Shown in pieces: positions 8,261 to 15,947 of a DNA stretch of 64,000 nucleotides. This DNA is from Paraburkholderia sp. BCC1886. Its GTDB lineage: Bacteria > Pseudomonadota > Gammaproteobacteria > Burkholderiales > Burkholderiaceae. The position numbers were made by a program, and so were the translations under genes. Numbering within the stretch: the stretch's first letter is position 1; each line of letters begins with the position of its first letter. Location of the stretch: the NCBI RefSeq assembly GCF_900996245.1, contig NZ_CAAJGK010000063.1, positions 434,001 through 498,000 on the forward strand. The letters run 5' to 3'. A model generated the notes under the pieces. It was given only the letters and a program-made list of their open reading frames with translations. It made no database searches and was not told the DNA's origin.

Positions 8261-8700
8261 TTTCTCCTTCAGGTTTTCAGATGAGAGTCAGTTCAAACTA
8301 CCCTTCGTCAAAACCCGCTTCCCGCGGACGCTTCTCAGGGCGCGCGCTACGAAGCGGGCTATTCATCGGCGTACGCAGGTGCTGCGCGCTTACGCTAATG
8401 AATGCGGTAAGGCGCGCCGTGCCCTTGGGCACCGCGCGCCAGATATGGTCGACGCTGGATTCCAGCGCCGGCAATTGCTTGATCGGGCCGCCGGCGACGA
8501 CGCCAGCGGCTTTTTCCGGGGGGAAGTTTGCCCAACCCACTGAAGGGTTCGCAAAGTGCCTGTCATGGTTGTGGATCGCGAAGGCACGCGACGCACCGGG
8601 CACGCTTTGCATCAGGCGGTTCTGCTCCTGGCCAAATTGCCGCGGACGAACCGCGGCATCCCCAAAATGAATGCTTCTACCTCGTCGACACGCAGCCGGA
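8261..8700. other. Intergenic region without a protein gene
   Basis: 440 bases between two minus-strand genes. I see no convincing coding sequence: the 104-residue minus-strand frame matches no family I know and has no good ribosome-binding site. The region does hold three successive inverted repeats, listed separately. The left end must hold the promoter and leader of the H1-like gene. Confidence 0.6.
8361..8515 (+). ncRNA. Candidate structured RNA ending in a terminator-like hairpin
   Basis: Three stem-loops in a row. The first pairs ATTCAT and GCGTA (8361-8373) with TACGC and ATGAAT (8391-8403). The second is a 13-pair G/C stem with one C-C mismatch (8411-8440). The third, GCCGCCGGCG / CGCCAGCGGC (8487-8510) with an ACGA loop, is followed by TTTTT (8511-8515), the form of a plus-strand terminator. 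There is no plus-strand gene nearby that would need it, so a small RNA is possible. No clear promoter is visible, and the second hairpin could instead mark the nrdB mRNA 3' end. Confidence 0.3.
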
Positions 8701-9930
8701 TCACTCCCAGGTCAGCGCGCCGCCAGTCTGATATTCGATCACTCGCGTTTCGAAGAAGTTGCGTTCCTTCTTCAGGTCGATCATCTCGCTCATCCACGGG
8801 AACGGGTTTTCCTCGTTCGGGTACAGCGGATCGAGACCGATCTGCTGGCAACGACGGTTACAGATGAAGCGCAGATAGCTCTTGAACATCGACGCGTTGA
8901 GGCCGAGCACGCCGCGCGGCATCGTGTCTTCTGCGTAACGATATTCGAGCTCGACCGCCTGCTGGAAGATCTCGCGGATTTCCGCGCGGAATTCAGCCGT
9001 CCAGAGTTGCGGGTTTTCGAGTTTGATCTGGTTGATCAGGTCGATGCCGAAATTGCAGTGCATCGACTCGTCGCGCAGGATGTATTGGTACTGCTCCGCC
9101 GCGCCGGTCATCTTGTTCTGACGACCCAGCGCCAGAATTTGCGTAAAGCCGACGTAGAAGAACAGGCCTTCCATCACACAGGCGAACACGATCAGCGAGC
9201 GCAGCAGCGTTTGGTCTGCTTCGAGCGTGCCGGTCTTGAAGGCCGGGTCGGTCAGGCAATGGATGAAGGGCAGCAGGAATTCGTCTTTCGCGCGGATCGA
9301 GGAAACCTCGTGATACGCGTTGAAGATTTCGCCTTCGTCGAGACCCAGCGATTCGACGATGTACTGATAGGCGTGCGTGTGGATCGCCTCTTCGAACGCC
9401 TGGCGCAGCAGGAACTGACGGCATTCGGGCGCCGTGATGTGGCGGTAGGTGCCCAGTACGATGTTGTTGGCGGCGAGCGAGTCGGCGGTGACGAAGAAGC
9501 CCAGGTTGCGCTTGACGATGCGGCGCTCGTCTTCGGTCAGACCGTTCGGGTCTTTCCAGAGGGCGATGTCGCGCGACATGTTCACTTCTTGCGGCATCCA
9601 GTGGTTGGCACAACCCGCCAGATACTTTTCCCACGCCCACTTGTATTTGAACGGCACCAACTGATTGACGTCGGTCTGGCCGTTGATGATGCGCTTGTCG
9701 GCAACGTTCACGCGCGCTTCGGACACTGCAGCCATTCCATTAGCGGGTGTGGAAGCGAGCGGAGCGACAGCGATGTCGTTCGCGAACACTTCTTGAGCCG
9801 AGGGAGCATGAGGAGCGGAACGCGTTCCGACTTGCGAACCGACAGCCGATCCCGCAGCGTTGCGCAACCCATTCGGTTGCGTAGCGCTCGAGGGAGTTAC
9901 GGCAGTGATCTCGTCATCCCAGTTGAGCAT
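8701..9930 (-). CDS. nrdB: Ribonucleoside-diphosphate reductase class Ia, beta subunit
   Basis: Diiron radical subunit of aerobic ribonucleotide reductase, 409 residues from the ATG at 9930 (MLNWDDEITA, with GGTGA seven bases upstream; ATG 9942 is possible). It generates the tyrosyl radical that NrdA uses to reduce ribonucleotides. Metal ligands are recognisable: Asp in IALWKDP, the EAIHTHAY helix with Glu, His and the radical Tyr seven residues after the Glu, Glu in CVMEGLFFY, and the ExxH pair in RDESMHCNF. An N-terminal extension of roughly 70 residues (about 1-75), rich in Ser/Ala/Pro, precedes the catalytic core. It lies downstream of nrdA but across a 580-base gap. Confidence 0.96.
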   Translation of the reverse strand: MLNWDDEITAVTPSSATQPNGLRNAAGSAVGSQVGTRSAPHAPSAQEVFANDIAVAPLASTPANGMAAVSEARVNVADKRIINGQTDVNQLVPFKYKWAWEKYLAGCANHWMPQEVNMSRDIALWKDPNGLTEDERRIVKRNLGFFVTADSLAANNIVLGTYRHITAPECRQFLLRQAFEEAIHTHAYQYIVESLGLDEGEIFNAYHEVSSIRAKDEFLLPFIHCLTDPAFKTGTLEADQTLLRSLIVFACVMEGLFFYVGFTQILALGRQNKMTGAAEQYQYILRDESMHCNFGIDLINQIKLENPQLWTAEFRAEIREIFQQAVELEYRYAEDTMPRGVLGLNASMFKSYLRFICNRRCQQIGLDPLYPNEENPFPWMSEMIDLKKERNFFETRVIEYQTGGALTWE

Positions 9931-9966
9931 AAATGTCACCATCAATTTAGAACGGTTTGTACCATC

Positions 9967-10001
9967 TTTTCATCAGCGATAAAAGAGTTCGCTGATGAAA
10001 A
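9967..10001 (-). repeat. Perfect 12-bp inverted repeat upstream of nrdB
   Basis: TTTTCATCAGCG (9967-9978) and CGCTGATGAAAA (9990-10001) form a perfect 12-pair stem with an 11-base loop, ending 36 bases before the nrdB ATG on the minus strand. There is no T run on either side that would make it a clean terminator. It could be an mRNA processing or stability element, or an operator. Confidence 0.7.
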
Positions 10002-10353
10002 ATCCTGTTTTCGATTCGCGTTGCTACGTTCATACAACACTTTGTTCAACACACTCTCTGTGTCGCCTCGCGTGAAGCTCGTTGAACGTGTGGTGTCGAG
10101 GTGCTTCGCGAACTCGAAGAGCAACGTGTCGAAGCGACAATTCGCTGCTCTATCTATCTGTATTGCGGAGCGTGCTTTGCAGTATCTCGTGACGTGCATG
10201 TGATGCAGTGCGCTGCTGTGTTCTGCATCACGTCTGTCTATCACCTCGGCTCGCGTTGCCTGTTCGTCAGTGCCCGCGAGGTGAAGTTCAATGCAATGTC
10301 GAAACGATGTGAGTGGACGTCGTGTGAATGGTCCCATCGCTCGTCGCTTTCGC

Positions 10354-10377
10354 GAGGCGCTCGATGTGCGGCGCCTC
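10354..10377 (-). repeat. Inverted repeat after nrdA
   Basis: GAGGCGC (10354-10360) and GCGCCTC (10371-10377) form a perfect 7-pair stem with a 10-base loop about 135 bases beyond the nrdA stop. No T run follows, so it is at most a weak or factor-dependent 3' element. Confidence 0.4.
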
Positions 10378-10511
10378 GTCTTCGACTTCCGACATGCAGA
10401 CTGCGGATTGCTTTCTCTACTGCATCGCTGCTCGCTGGGTTCGGGTGATCACCTACCGTCGTTCAGCAAGCAGCGATCCTGCAACTGCTCGTGCTGCTAC
10501 TTCACCTGCTA

Positions 10512-13500
10512 TTACTGGCAAGCCTCGCACTCGTCGAAGCCGACATCGCCCGGACGCATCATGCACACCGGACCGTCTGCTTCCGGCGCTGCGTCGACTG
10601 CAACCGACGCTGCTGCTGCGCTCGCAATCCCGCTTGCAGCCGCACTGAATCCGCCGCCCGACGCCGCACCGCCGCCCACGCCGAAGCCACCGGCCGCGCC
10701 ACCTGCAGCACCGCCCGAACCTTCGCCGCCACCCGAGCTCACTGCGTTCAGCGCGCCGTGCGCGACCGTCGATTTCTCGACGTGCGTGGCCGCCATCGTT
10801 CGCAGATAGTAGGTTGTCTTCAGACCGCGCACCCATGCAAGCTTGTAAATCTCGTCGAGCTTTTTACCCGATGCGCCGCCCATGTAGATGTTCAGCGACT
10901 GCGCCTGGTCGATCCACTTCTGACGACGCGAGGCCGCTTCGACGAGCCAGACCGGATCGAGTTCGAACGCGGTCGCGTAGATCGCGCGCAGGTCGGCCGG
11001 AATGCGGTCGATGCGCGAGAGCGTGCCGTCGAAATACTTCAGGTCGGCGACCATCACTTCGTCCCACAGACCGCGCGCCTTCAGGTCGCGCACCAGGTAG
11101 TCGTTGACCACCGTGAACTCGCCCGACAGGTTCGACTTCACATACAGGTTCTGGAACGTCGGTTCGATACAGGCCGACACGCCGATGATGTTCGAGATGG
11201 TCGCCGTCGGCGCAATCGCCACGCAGTTCGAGTTGCGCATGCCGTAGGTGGCGATGCGCGAACGCAGTTCGGTCCAGTCCATCGATTCGCTCGAATCGAC
11301 TTCGACGTAACCGCCGCGTGCTTCGGCCAGCAGCTTCACCGAGTCTTGCGGCAGGATGCCGCGGTCCCACAGCGAGCCGCGGTAGCTCGAGTAACGGCCA
11401 CGCTCCTGCGCCAGTTCCGTCGACGCGTAGTAAGCGTAGTAGCAGACCGCTTCCATCGACGTGTCGGCGAACTTGACCGCTTCTTCCGACGCGTACGGCG
11501 TACGCAGCAGATGCAGGCAGTCCTGGAAGCCCATGATGCCCATCCCGACCGGACGATGCTTCAGGTTCGAGTTACGCGCCTTGGCGACCGCGTAGTAGTT
11601 GATGTCGATCACGTTGTCGAGCATGCGCATCGCGACGCTGATGGTGCGCTTCAACTTCTCGTGGTCGAGTGCCAGCGTGCCGTCGGCCTGTTCTTTCAGA
11701 TGCGCGACGAGGTTGACCGAGCCCAGGTTGCAGACGGCGATTTCGGCGTCGCTGGTGTTCAGCGTGATTTCCGTGCACAGGTTCGACGAGTGCACGACAC
11801 CGACGTGCTGCTGCGGCGAACGGATGTTGCACGGATCCTTGAACGTGATCCACGGGTGACCGGTTTCGAACAGCATGCCCAGCATCTTGCGCCACAGTTG
11901 CGCGGCCGGCACCTTCTTGAACAGCTTCAACTCGCCGCGCGCGGCCTTGTCTTCGTAAGCCGTGTAAGCCTTTTCGAAATCGGCGCCGAACTTGTCGTGC
12001 AGATCCGGGCAGGTGGACGGCGAGAACAGCGTCCAGTCGCCGCCTTCGTGCACGCGCTTCATGAACAGGTCGGGAATCCAGTTCGCCGTGTTCATGTCGT
12101 GCGTACGACGACGGTCGTCGCCGGTGTTCTTACGCAACTCGAGGAATTCTTCGATGTCCAGGTGCCACGTTTCCAGGTACGCGCACACCGCGCCTTTGCG
12201 CTTGCCGCCCTGGTTCACGGCGACGGCCGTGTCGTTGACCACTTTCAGGAACGGAACGACGCCTTGCGACTTGCCGTTGGTGCCCTTGATGTGCGAGCCG
12301 AGCGCACGCACGCGCGTCCAGTCGTTGCCGAGGCCGCCGGCGAACTTCGACAGCAGTGCGTTTTCCTTCAGCGCTTCGTAGATACCGTCGAGGTCGTCGT
12401 CGACCGTCGTCAGGTAGCACGACGACAGTTGCGAGCGGCGCGTGGCCGAGTTGAACAAAGTCGGGGTCGACGACATGAAGTCGAAGCTCGACAGCACGTT
12501 GTAAAACTCAATAGCGCGCGCTTCACGGTCGATCTCGTTCAACGACAGACCCATCGCGACACGCATAAAGAATGCCTGCGGCATTTCGAGGCGCACGCCG
12601 TCGTGATGCAGGAAGTAGCGGTCGTACAAAGTTTGCAGACCGAGGTAGCCGAATTGCAGGTCGCGATTGTTGTCGAGCGCTGCGCCCAGACGCTTGAGGT
12701 CGAACTGCAGCAGCTTGTCGTCGAGCAGTTCGGCTTGCACGCCGCGCTTGATGAATTGCGGGAAGTATTCGGCGTAACGCTCACCCATTTCGGCTTGCGT
12801 GACTTCGTCTTCGAGAATCTCGCGGCGGATAGTGTGCAGCAGGATGCGCGCGGTGACCTGGCTATACGCCGGATCTTTTTCGATCATCGTGCGGGCGGCG
12901 AGAATAGCCGAGTCGTAGACCTGGCTCATCGGCACGCCGTCGTACAGGTTCTTCACGGTCTCGGCGACGATCGGCTCGGCGCTCACGGCGTCGCCCAGGT
13001 TCGCACAGGCCGCTTCGATGATGCCGCGCAGCGCAGCCATGTCGAGCGGATGCGTCACGCCCTTGTCGGTCACGTTCAGACCCGGCGTGGTGGCGGCGGC
13101 CTGCTCGTCGTGACCGCGCGCCTGCGTGCGCTTCTCGCGATACAGCACGTACGCACGTGCGACGTTGTGTTCGCCGCCGCGCATCAGCGCGAGTTCGACC
13201 TGATCCTGAATATCTTCGATATGGAACGTGCCGCCGTTCGGACGGCTACGCAGCAGTGCGCGCACGACGCTTTGCGTCAGTTGCTCGACCAGTTCGCGCA
13301 CACGCGCCGAGCCTGCGCCCTGACCACCGTTCACAGCGAGAAACGCCTTCGTCACGGCGATGGCGATTTTCGACGGTTCGAACGACACCACGCTGCCATT
13401 ACGGCGGATCACCTTGTAGTCGGCGTAGGTCGCCTGCGGCGCGAGCGATTGCGCGCCTTGTGCCTGGCCGAAAGCCTGGCCAATCGGTGAACCCTCGTAG

Positions 13501-13529
13501 CGGGTCGTCACGTTGTCGGTGGTTTGCAT
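10512..13529 (-). CDS. nrdA: Ribonucleoside-diphosphate reductase class Ia, alpha subunit
   Basis: Large catalytic subunit, 1005 residues against about 760 in E. coli. Two ATP-cone regions seem present: a typical one near the N-terminus (YKVIRRNGSVVSFEPSKIAIAV, split here at about 40-130) and a more divergent one at about 165-250 (GVPMSQVYDSAILAARTMI), as reported for Pseudomonas NrdA. The catalytic barrel has SNLCTEITLN with the radical Cys between conserved Asn and Glu. The C-terminus ends in DECEACQ, the redox Cys pair that shuttles electrons. Between barrel and tail lies a Gly/Ala-rich linker (about 930-985). ATG 13529 is chosen because CAGGAG lies eight to nine bases before it; TTG 13535 is also in frame. 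Confidence 0.96.
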   Translation of the reverse strand: MQTTDNVTTRYEGSPIGQAFGQAQGAQSLAPQATYADYKVIRRNGSVVSFEPSKIAIAVTKAFLAVNGGQGAGSARVRELVEQLTQSVVRALLRSRPNGGTFHIEDIQDQVELALMRGGEHNVARAYVLYREKRTQARGHDEQAAATTPGLNVTDKGVTHPLDMAALRGIIEAACANLGDAVSAEPIVAETVKNLYDGVPMSQVYDSAILAARTMIEKDPAYSQVTARILLHTIRREILEDEVTQAEMGERYAEYFPQFIKRGVQAELLDDKLLQFDLKRLGAALDNNRDLQFGYLGLQTLYDRYFLHHDGVRLEMPQAFFMRVAMGLSLNEIDREARAIEFYNVLSSFDFMSSTPTLFNSATRRSQLSSCYLTTVDDDLDGIYEALKENALLSKFAGGLGNDWTRVRALGSHIKGTNGKSQGVVPFLKVVNDTAVAVNQGGKRKGAVCAYLETWHLDIEEFLELRKNTGDDRRRTHDMNTANWIPDLFMKRVHEGGDWTLFSPSTCPDLHDKFGADFEKAYTAYEDKAARGELKLFKKVPAAQLWRKMLGMLFETGHPWITFKDPCNIRSPQQHVGVVHSSNLCTEITLNTSDAEIAVCNLGSVNLVAHLKEQADGTLALDHEKLKRTISVAMRMLDNVIDINYYAVAKARNSNLKHRPVGMGIMGFQDCLHLLRTPYASEEAVKFADTSMEAVCYYAYYASTELAQERGRYSSYRGSLWDRGILPQDSVKLLAEARGGYVEVDSSESMDWTELRSRIATYGMRNSNCVAIAPTATISNIIGVSACIEPTFQNLYVKSNLSGEFTVVNDYLVRDLKARGLWDEVMVADLKYFDGTLSRIDRIPADLRAIYATAFELDPVWLVEAASRRQKWIDQAQSLNIYMGGASGKKLDEIYKLAWVRGLKTTYYLRTMAATHVEKSTVAHGALNAVSSGGGEGSGGAAGGAAGGFGVGGGAASGGGFSAAASGIASAAAASVAVDAAPEADGPVCMMRPGDVGFDECEACQ

Positions 13530-13862
13530 GTGCAAAGCTCCTGGTCCTGGATATGTTGCGGATTAAAACGAACGCTGCGTTGCGTGCGCGAGCGATGAGG
13601 GGCAGGAAAAAAACCGGTCGAGCCTGGCGGCGTGATGCGACTGCGAAGAGGCCTGCCCGATTGTTCGATTCATGATCTGGTTCGAATGGCGCAGGGTCTT
13701 CGTCTTGTGTGTCGCGATCACTTGCCGGGTCCTTTTCCTGGGTGCTGCTGGATGCCGCCGGTGGTCTCTACCGGCAGCGCCGCAGGGGATTTTTTCATGG
13801 CCAGGAATGCTTGCGGCGCCATGCTCGAAGAGCGGGGCGCCGCTGGGAAAACACCTCTGGCA
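13530..13862 (-). other. Long 5' leader of nrdA
   Basis: If transcription starts just below the promoter at 13900-13927, the nrdA mRNA has a leader of roughly 360 bases. It includes a 6-pair hairpin GCCGGT / ACCGGC (13757-13775). No protein-coding frame here is credible, and I do not recognise a known riboswitch class; no B12-box-like segment is apparent. Confidence 0.4.
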
Positions 13863-13909
13863 ACACAAGATATAGTGCGAAACCGAATTTCTGGCACCAA
13901 GTATAGTGG
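13863..13909 (-). promoter_or_regulatory. Two NrdR-type boxes upstream of nrdA
   Basis: Two copies of a near-palindrome related to the NrdR consensus (ACACwATATATwGTGT): CACAAGATATAGTG at 13864-13877 and CACCAAGTATAGTG at 13895-13908. Their starts are 31 bases apart, about three helical turns, the spacing seen for NrdR box pairs in E. coli. The right-hand box covers the -10 element of the promoter. This points to ATP/dATP-sensitive repression of nrdAB by NrdR; the nrdR gene is not in this window. Confidence 0.8.
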
Positions 13910-13927
13910 ACTTTCGAGACAGGTCAA
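13900..13927 (-). promoter_or_regulatory. nrdA: Probable nrdA promoter
   Basis: On the minus strand, TTGACC (13922-13927) and TATACT (13900-13905) are separated by 16 bases, a good sigma-70 match. The -10 hexamer is inside the upstream NrdR box, so repressor binding would block polymerase. Confidence 0.75.
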
Positions 13928-13990
13928 ATCGATTTATTTGCTTTCGATGGCTTGACAAGTGGATAGCGCGACGAGACAGCGGCTCCCCGG

Positions 13991-14013
13991 AGAACGAGGC
14001 TGCGCCTCGTTCT
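13991..14013 (-). repeat. Strong hairpin past the ampD stop
   Basis: AGAACGAGGC (13991-14000) and GCCTCGTTCT (14004-14013) form a perfect 10-pair stem with a three-base loop, about 30 bases beyond the ampD stop on the minus strand. There is no T run; it may define the mRNA 3' end through Rho-dependent termination or processing. Confidence 0.55.
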
Positions 14014-14044
14014 CTCCACCGCGCGTGACCTCGCGAAAGGGGGG

Positions 14045-14644
14045 CTACGGCGCGTCGTGGGAAAACTTGAGATAGGGGAAATACTTATCCGGCAAAGCGG
14101 TGTCGCTTTGCAGACGTCGCCATTCGAAATGCGGGCCCGGATCGGTCTTGCGACCGGGCGCGATGTCCGAGTGACCGGCGAGCGCCGCGACCGGATAGCG
14201 GGCGTTGAGCGCGCTCACCAGCGCGGCGAGCGTGCGGTATTGCGCCGCATCGAACGCGGTCGTATCGCTGCCTTCGAGTTCGATGCCGATCGAGAAATCG
14301 TTGCACCGCTCACGCCCGAAAAAATTCGACGGTCCCGCGTGCCACGCTCGCTCGTTGCACGACACGAACTGCTCGAGCGCGCCATCGCGATGCACGACGA
14401 AGTGCGCAGACACCCGCACGCCGCGCAGATGCGTGTCGTAGTACGGGTGCGTATCGCAGTCGAGCGTGTTGAGGAACAGTTCCGCGATGGCCGTGCCGCC
14501 GAACTCATCGGGCGGCAGGCTGATGTTGTGAACGACGATCAACGTCGGCTCGGCGCCGGCGGGGCGTGCTTCACGATTAGGAGAGACGAGCTTGCGGGCG
14601 GCGGCGACCCAACCGTCGGCATCGACGGTGAAGTCGACGCTCAT
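14045..14644 (-). CDS. ampD: 1,6-anhydro-N-acetylmuramyl-L-alanine amidase
   Basis: AmpD, 199 residues, a cytosolic zinc amidase that splits the peptide from anhydro-muropeptides during murein recycling; its loss derepresses AmpC beta-lactamase in many Gram-negatives. The Amidase_2 fold shows LIVVHNISLPPDEFGG (zinc His), HFVVHRDGALEQFV, a WHAGPSNFFGRERCNDFSIGIELEGSD-type core in parts, and GHSDIAPGRKTDPGP with further ligands. The ATG at 14644 overlaps the stop of the upstream gene by ATGA; the frame is open for 120 bases further upstream but without homology. Confidence 0.95.
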   Translation of the reverse strand: MSVDFTVDADGWVAAARKLVSPNREARPAGAEPTLIVVHNISLPPDEFGGTAIAELFLNTLDCDTHPYYDTHLRGVRVSAHFVVHRDGALEQFVSCNERAWHAGPSNFFGRERCNDFSIGIELEGSDTTAFDAAQYRTLAALVSALNARYPVAALAGHSDIAPGRKTDPGPHFEWRRLQSDTALPDKYFPYLKFSHDAP

Positions 14645-14943
14645 CGGGCGTCGCGTCCCGTCGGCCGCGCGCCATGACGTTGCGCATGCGCGGCGCAGCA
14701 GAACGGCTCGCCGGCGACGAGTACGGAGTCGCTCTTCGGCGCGTGCACGCCGCATTCGACACAACGGATCATCGGCTCGGGAAGTTGCGGACGGGCTTGC
14801 GGCTGTGCCTGTTGCGCACCCGGCCCGCGAGAACCGGCACGGCCTTTGGCGCCGGCCGCATTGTTCGCGTCATGACGACGCAGCGCCTTCACCAACCACT
14901 GGCCGACGAAGAACAACAGGATCAACAGGAATATTTGTCGCAT
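14641..14943 (-). CDS. PP0621-family small membrane protein with Cys-rich tail
   Basis: A 100-residue protein with an N-terminal membrane helix (MRQIFLLILLFFVGQWLV), a Gln/Pro/Ala-rich linker and a Cys/His cluster MIRCVECGVHAPKSD then FCCAAHAQRH that probably binds zinc. It matches the uncharacterised PP0621 family. It overlaps ampD by 4 bases and follows the cytochrome-assembly-type gene by 8 bases, so the three form one unit. GTG at 14949 is an alternative start. Function unknown. Confidence 0.75.
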   Translation of the reverse strand: MRQIFLLILLFFVGQWLVKALRRHDANNAAGAKGRAGSRGPGAQQAQPQARPQLPEPMIRCVECGVHAPKSDSVLVAGEPFCCAAHAQRHGARPTGRDAR

Positions 14944-14951
14944 GGGCACAC

Positions 14952-15866
14952 TCAGACTACTGCACGGTGCAACAGCACCTCGAATACGAAACGGCTGCCG
15001 ACGTACGCGAGCAACAGCGCGACGAACGAGGCCAGCACCCAGCGCAATGCCGCACGGCCGCGCCAGCCGGAAACTTTACGCGCGGTCAGCAGCGCGCCGA
15101 ACATGAGCCACGACAGAATCGCGAACACGGTCTTGTGATCGAGCCGCAAGGCGCGGTCCACCAGTTGCTCGCTGAACAGGATGCCCGATAACAGCGTCAG
15201 CGTGAGCAGCACGAAGCCCGCGCCGATCAGACGGAACAGCAACTTCTCGAGCGTGAGCAGCGGCGGCAAGGTGTCGAGCCAGCCCGACAGCCAGCCGTCG
15301 CCCGCGGCCGCCGTGCGCGGCGAGATACCGCCGCGCATGGCATGCAGGCGCCGCTCGACGAGCAGCATGAGAATGGCGTGGAGCGCCGCGATCGCGAACA
15401 AACCATACGCGATGTTGGCGATGAGAAAGTGAAGCTTGAACAGGGGCGCGGCGGAATACGGCAACACGCGCACGCCGCCGAACAGCAACGGCATCAACGA
15501 AGCGAGGCAGGCGAGCGGCAGAACCAGCAAACGCAAGCCGTCGAGCGGGAAGAAAAAACTTTCGATCCAGTAGATGCCGGCGCCGAGCCAGAACATGGCC
15601 GACAGGGCGAACGCAAAACCGAACACCATCGCGTTCTGCGGAAAGATGGTGGTATGCAGCAGCACCCCATGCGCGAGCAGCGCGACGAACAGCAGCACGC
15701 GGCCCGACGCGCTCATGCCCGAGGCCGCCGAGACGCTTGCGTGAGCAGGCATCGGCGGCACGCTTTCGAGCATGGGACGCACGGCGGTGTGCCGGTGCGA
15801 GCGCCAGCCGGCTACGGCAAGGCCGCCGTAGAGGAGCGCAGTGAGGGCATACAGTACAATATCCAT
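14952..15866 (-). CDS. ypjD: Cytochrome c assembly family membrane protein (YpjD/CcsA-like)
   Basis: A 304-residue polytopic protein with about eight membrane helices (for example VLYALTALLYGGLAVAGW at the start and AALRWVLASFVALLLAYVG at the end). It belongs to the CcsA/YpjD part of the cytochrome c assembly superfamily. In E. coli, ypjD likewise lies divergent from ffh, as here (81-base gap to ffh). It is probably not the true heme lyase; relatives have been linked to metal ion transport or heme handling, but the role is not settled. Confidence 0.8.
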   Translation of the reverse strand: MDIVLYALTALLYGGLAVAGWRSHRHTAVRPMLESVPPMPAHASVSAASGMSASGRVLLFVALLAHGVLLHTTIFPQNAMVFGFAFALSAMFWLGAGIYWIESFFFPLDGLRLLVLPLACLASLMPLLFGGVRVLPYSAAPLFKLHFLIANIAYGLFAIAALHAILMLLVERRLHAMRGGISPRTAAAGDGWLSGWLDTLPPLLTLEKLLFRLIGAGFVLLTLTLLSGILFSEQLVDRALRLDHKTVFAILSWLMFGALLTARKVSGWRGRAALRWVLASFVALLLAYVGSRFVFEVLLHRAVV

Positions 15867-15947
15867 CTTCGAAGTTTACACTAGGCTCCAACTCCGCGAC
15901 GTGTTCCTCTTCACGCGCTTTTCGGGCCGCACTGTTCATCGCTCCCC

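Larger units (their letters stand above)
9931..10511 (-). other. nrdA-nrdB spacer with two hairpins
   Basis: About 580 bases between the end of nrdA and the start of nrdB, unusual for an operon pair. No reading frame in it is convincing. It holds two perfect inverted repeats (9967-10001 and 10354-10377). I do not see a strong minus-strand promoter or a second NrdR box pair, so whether nrdB has its own promoter is open. Confidence 0.55.

Noticed and set aside
7707..8543. Long plus-strand open frame of 278 residues rich in Ala and Phe
   Set aside because: It is the antisense of the histone H1-like repeat; AAG/GCC codons read backwards give CTT/GGC and no stops. The real gene has a good RBS and a known family composition.
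8298..8612. 104-residue minus-strand frame between the H1-like gene and nrdB
   Set aside because: No recognised domain, no good RBS, composition like random high-GC DNA, and it overlaps three inverted repeats.
10101..10448. Small protein genes in the nrdA-nrdB spacer
   Set aside because: Frames of about 60-115 residues lack RBS, family resemblance and normal codon use; the hairpins explain the region better.
10491..13490. 999-residue plus-strand open frame over nrdA
   Set aside because: Shadow of nrdA on the other strand, Arg/His/Val-rich with no family resemblance. Typical for high-GC coding DNA.
13563..13958. 131-residue minus-strand frame in the nrdA leader
   Set aside because: It spans the promoter and NrdR boxes and resembles no protein family.
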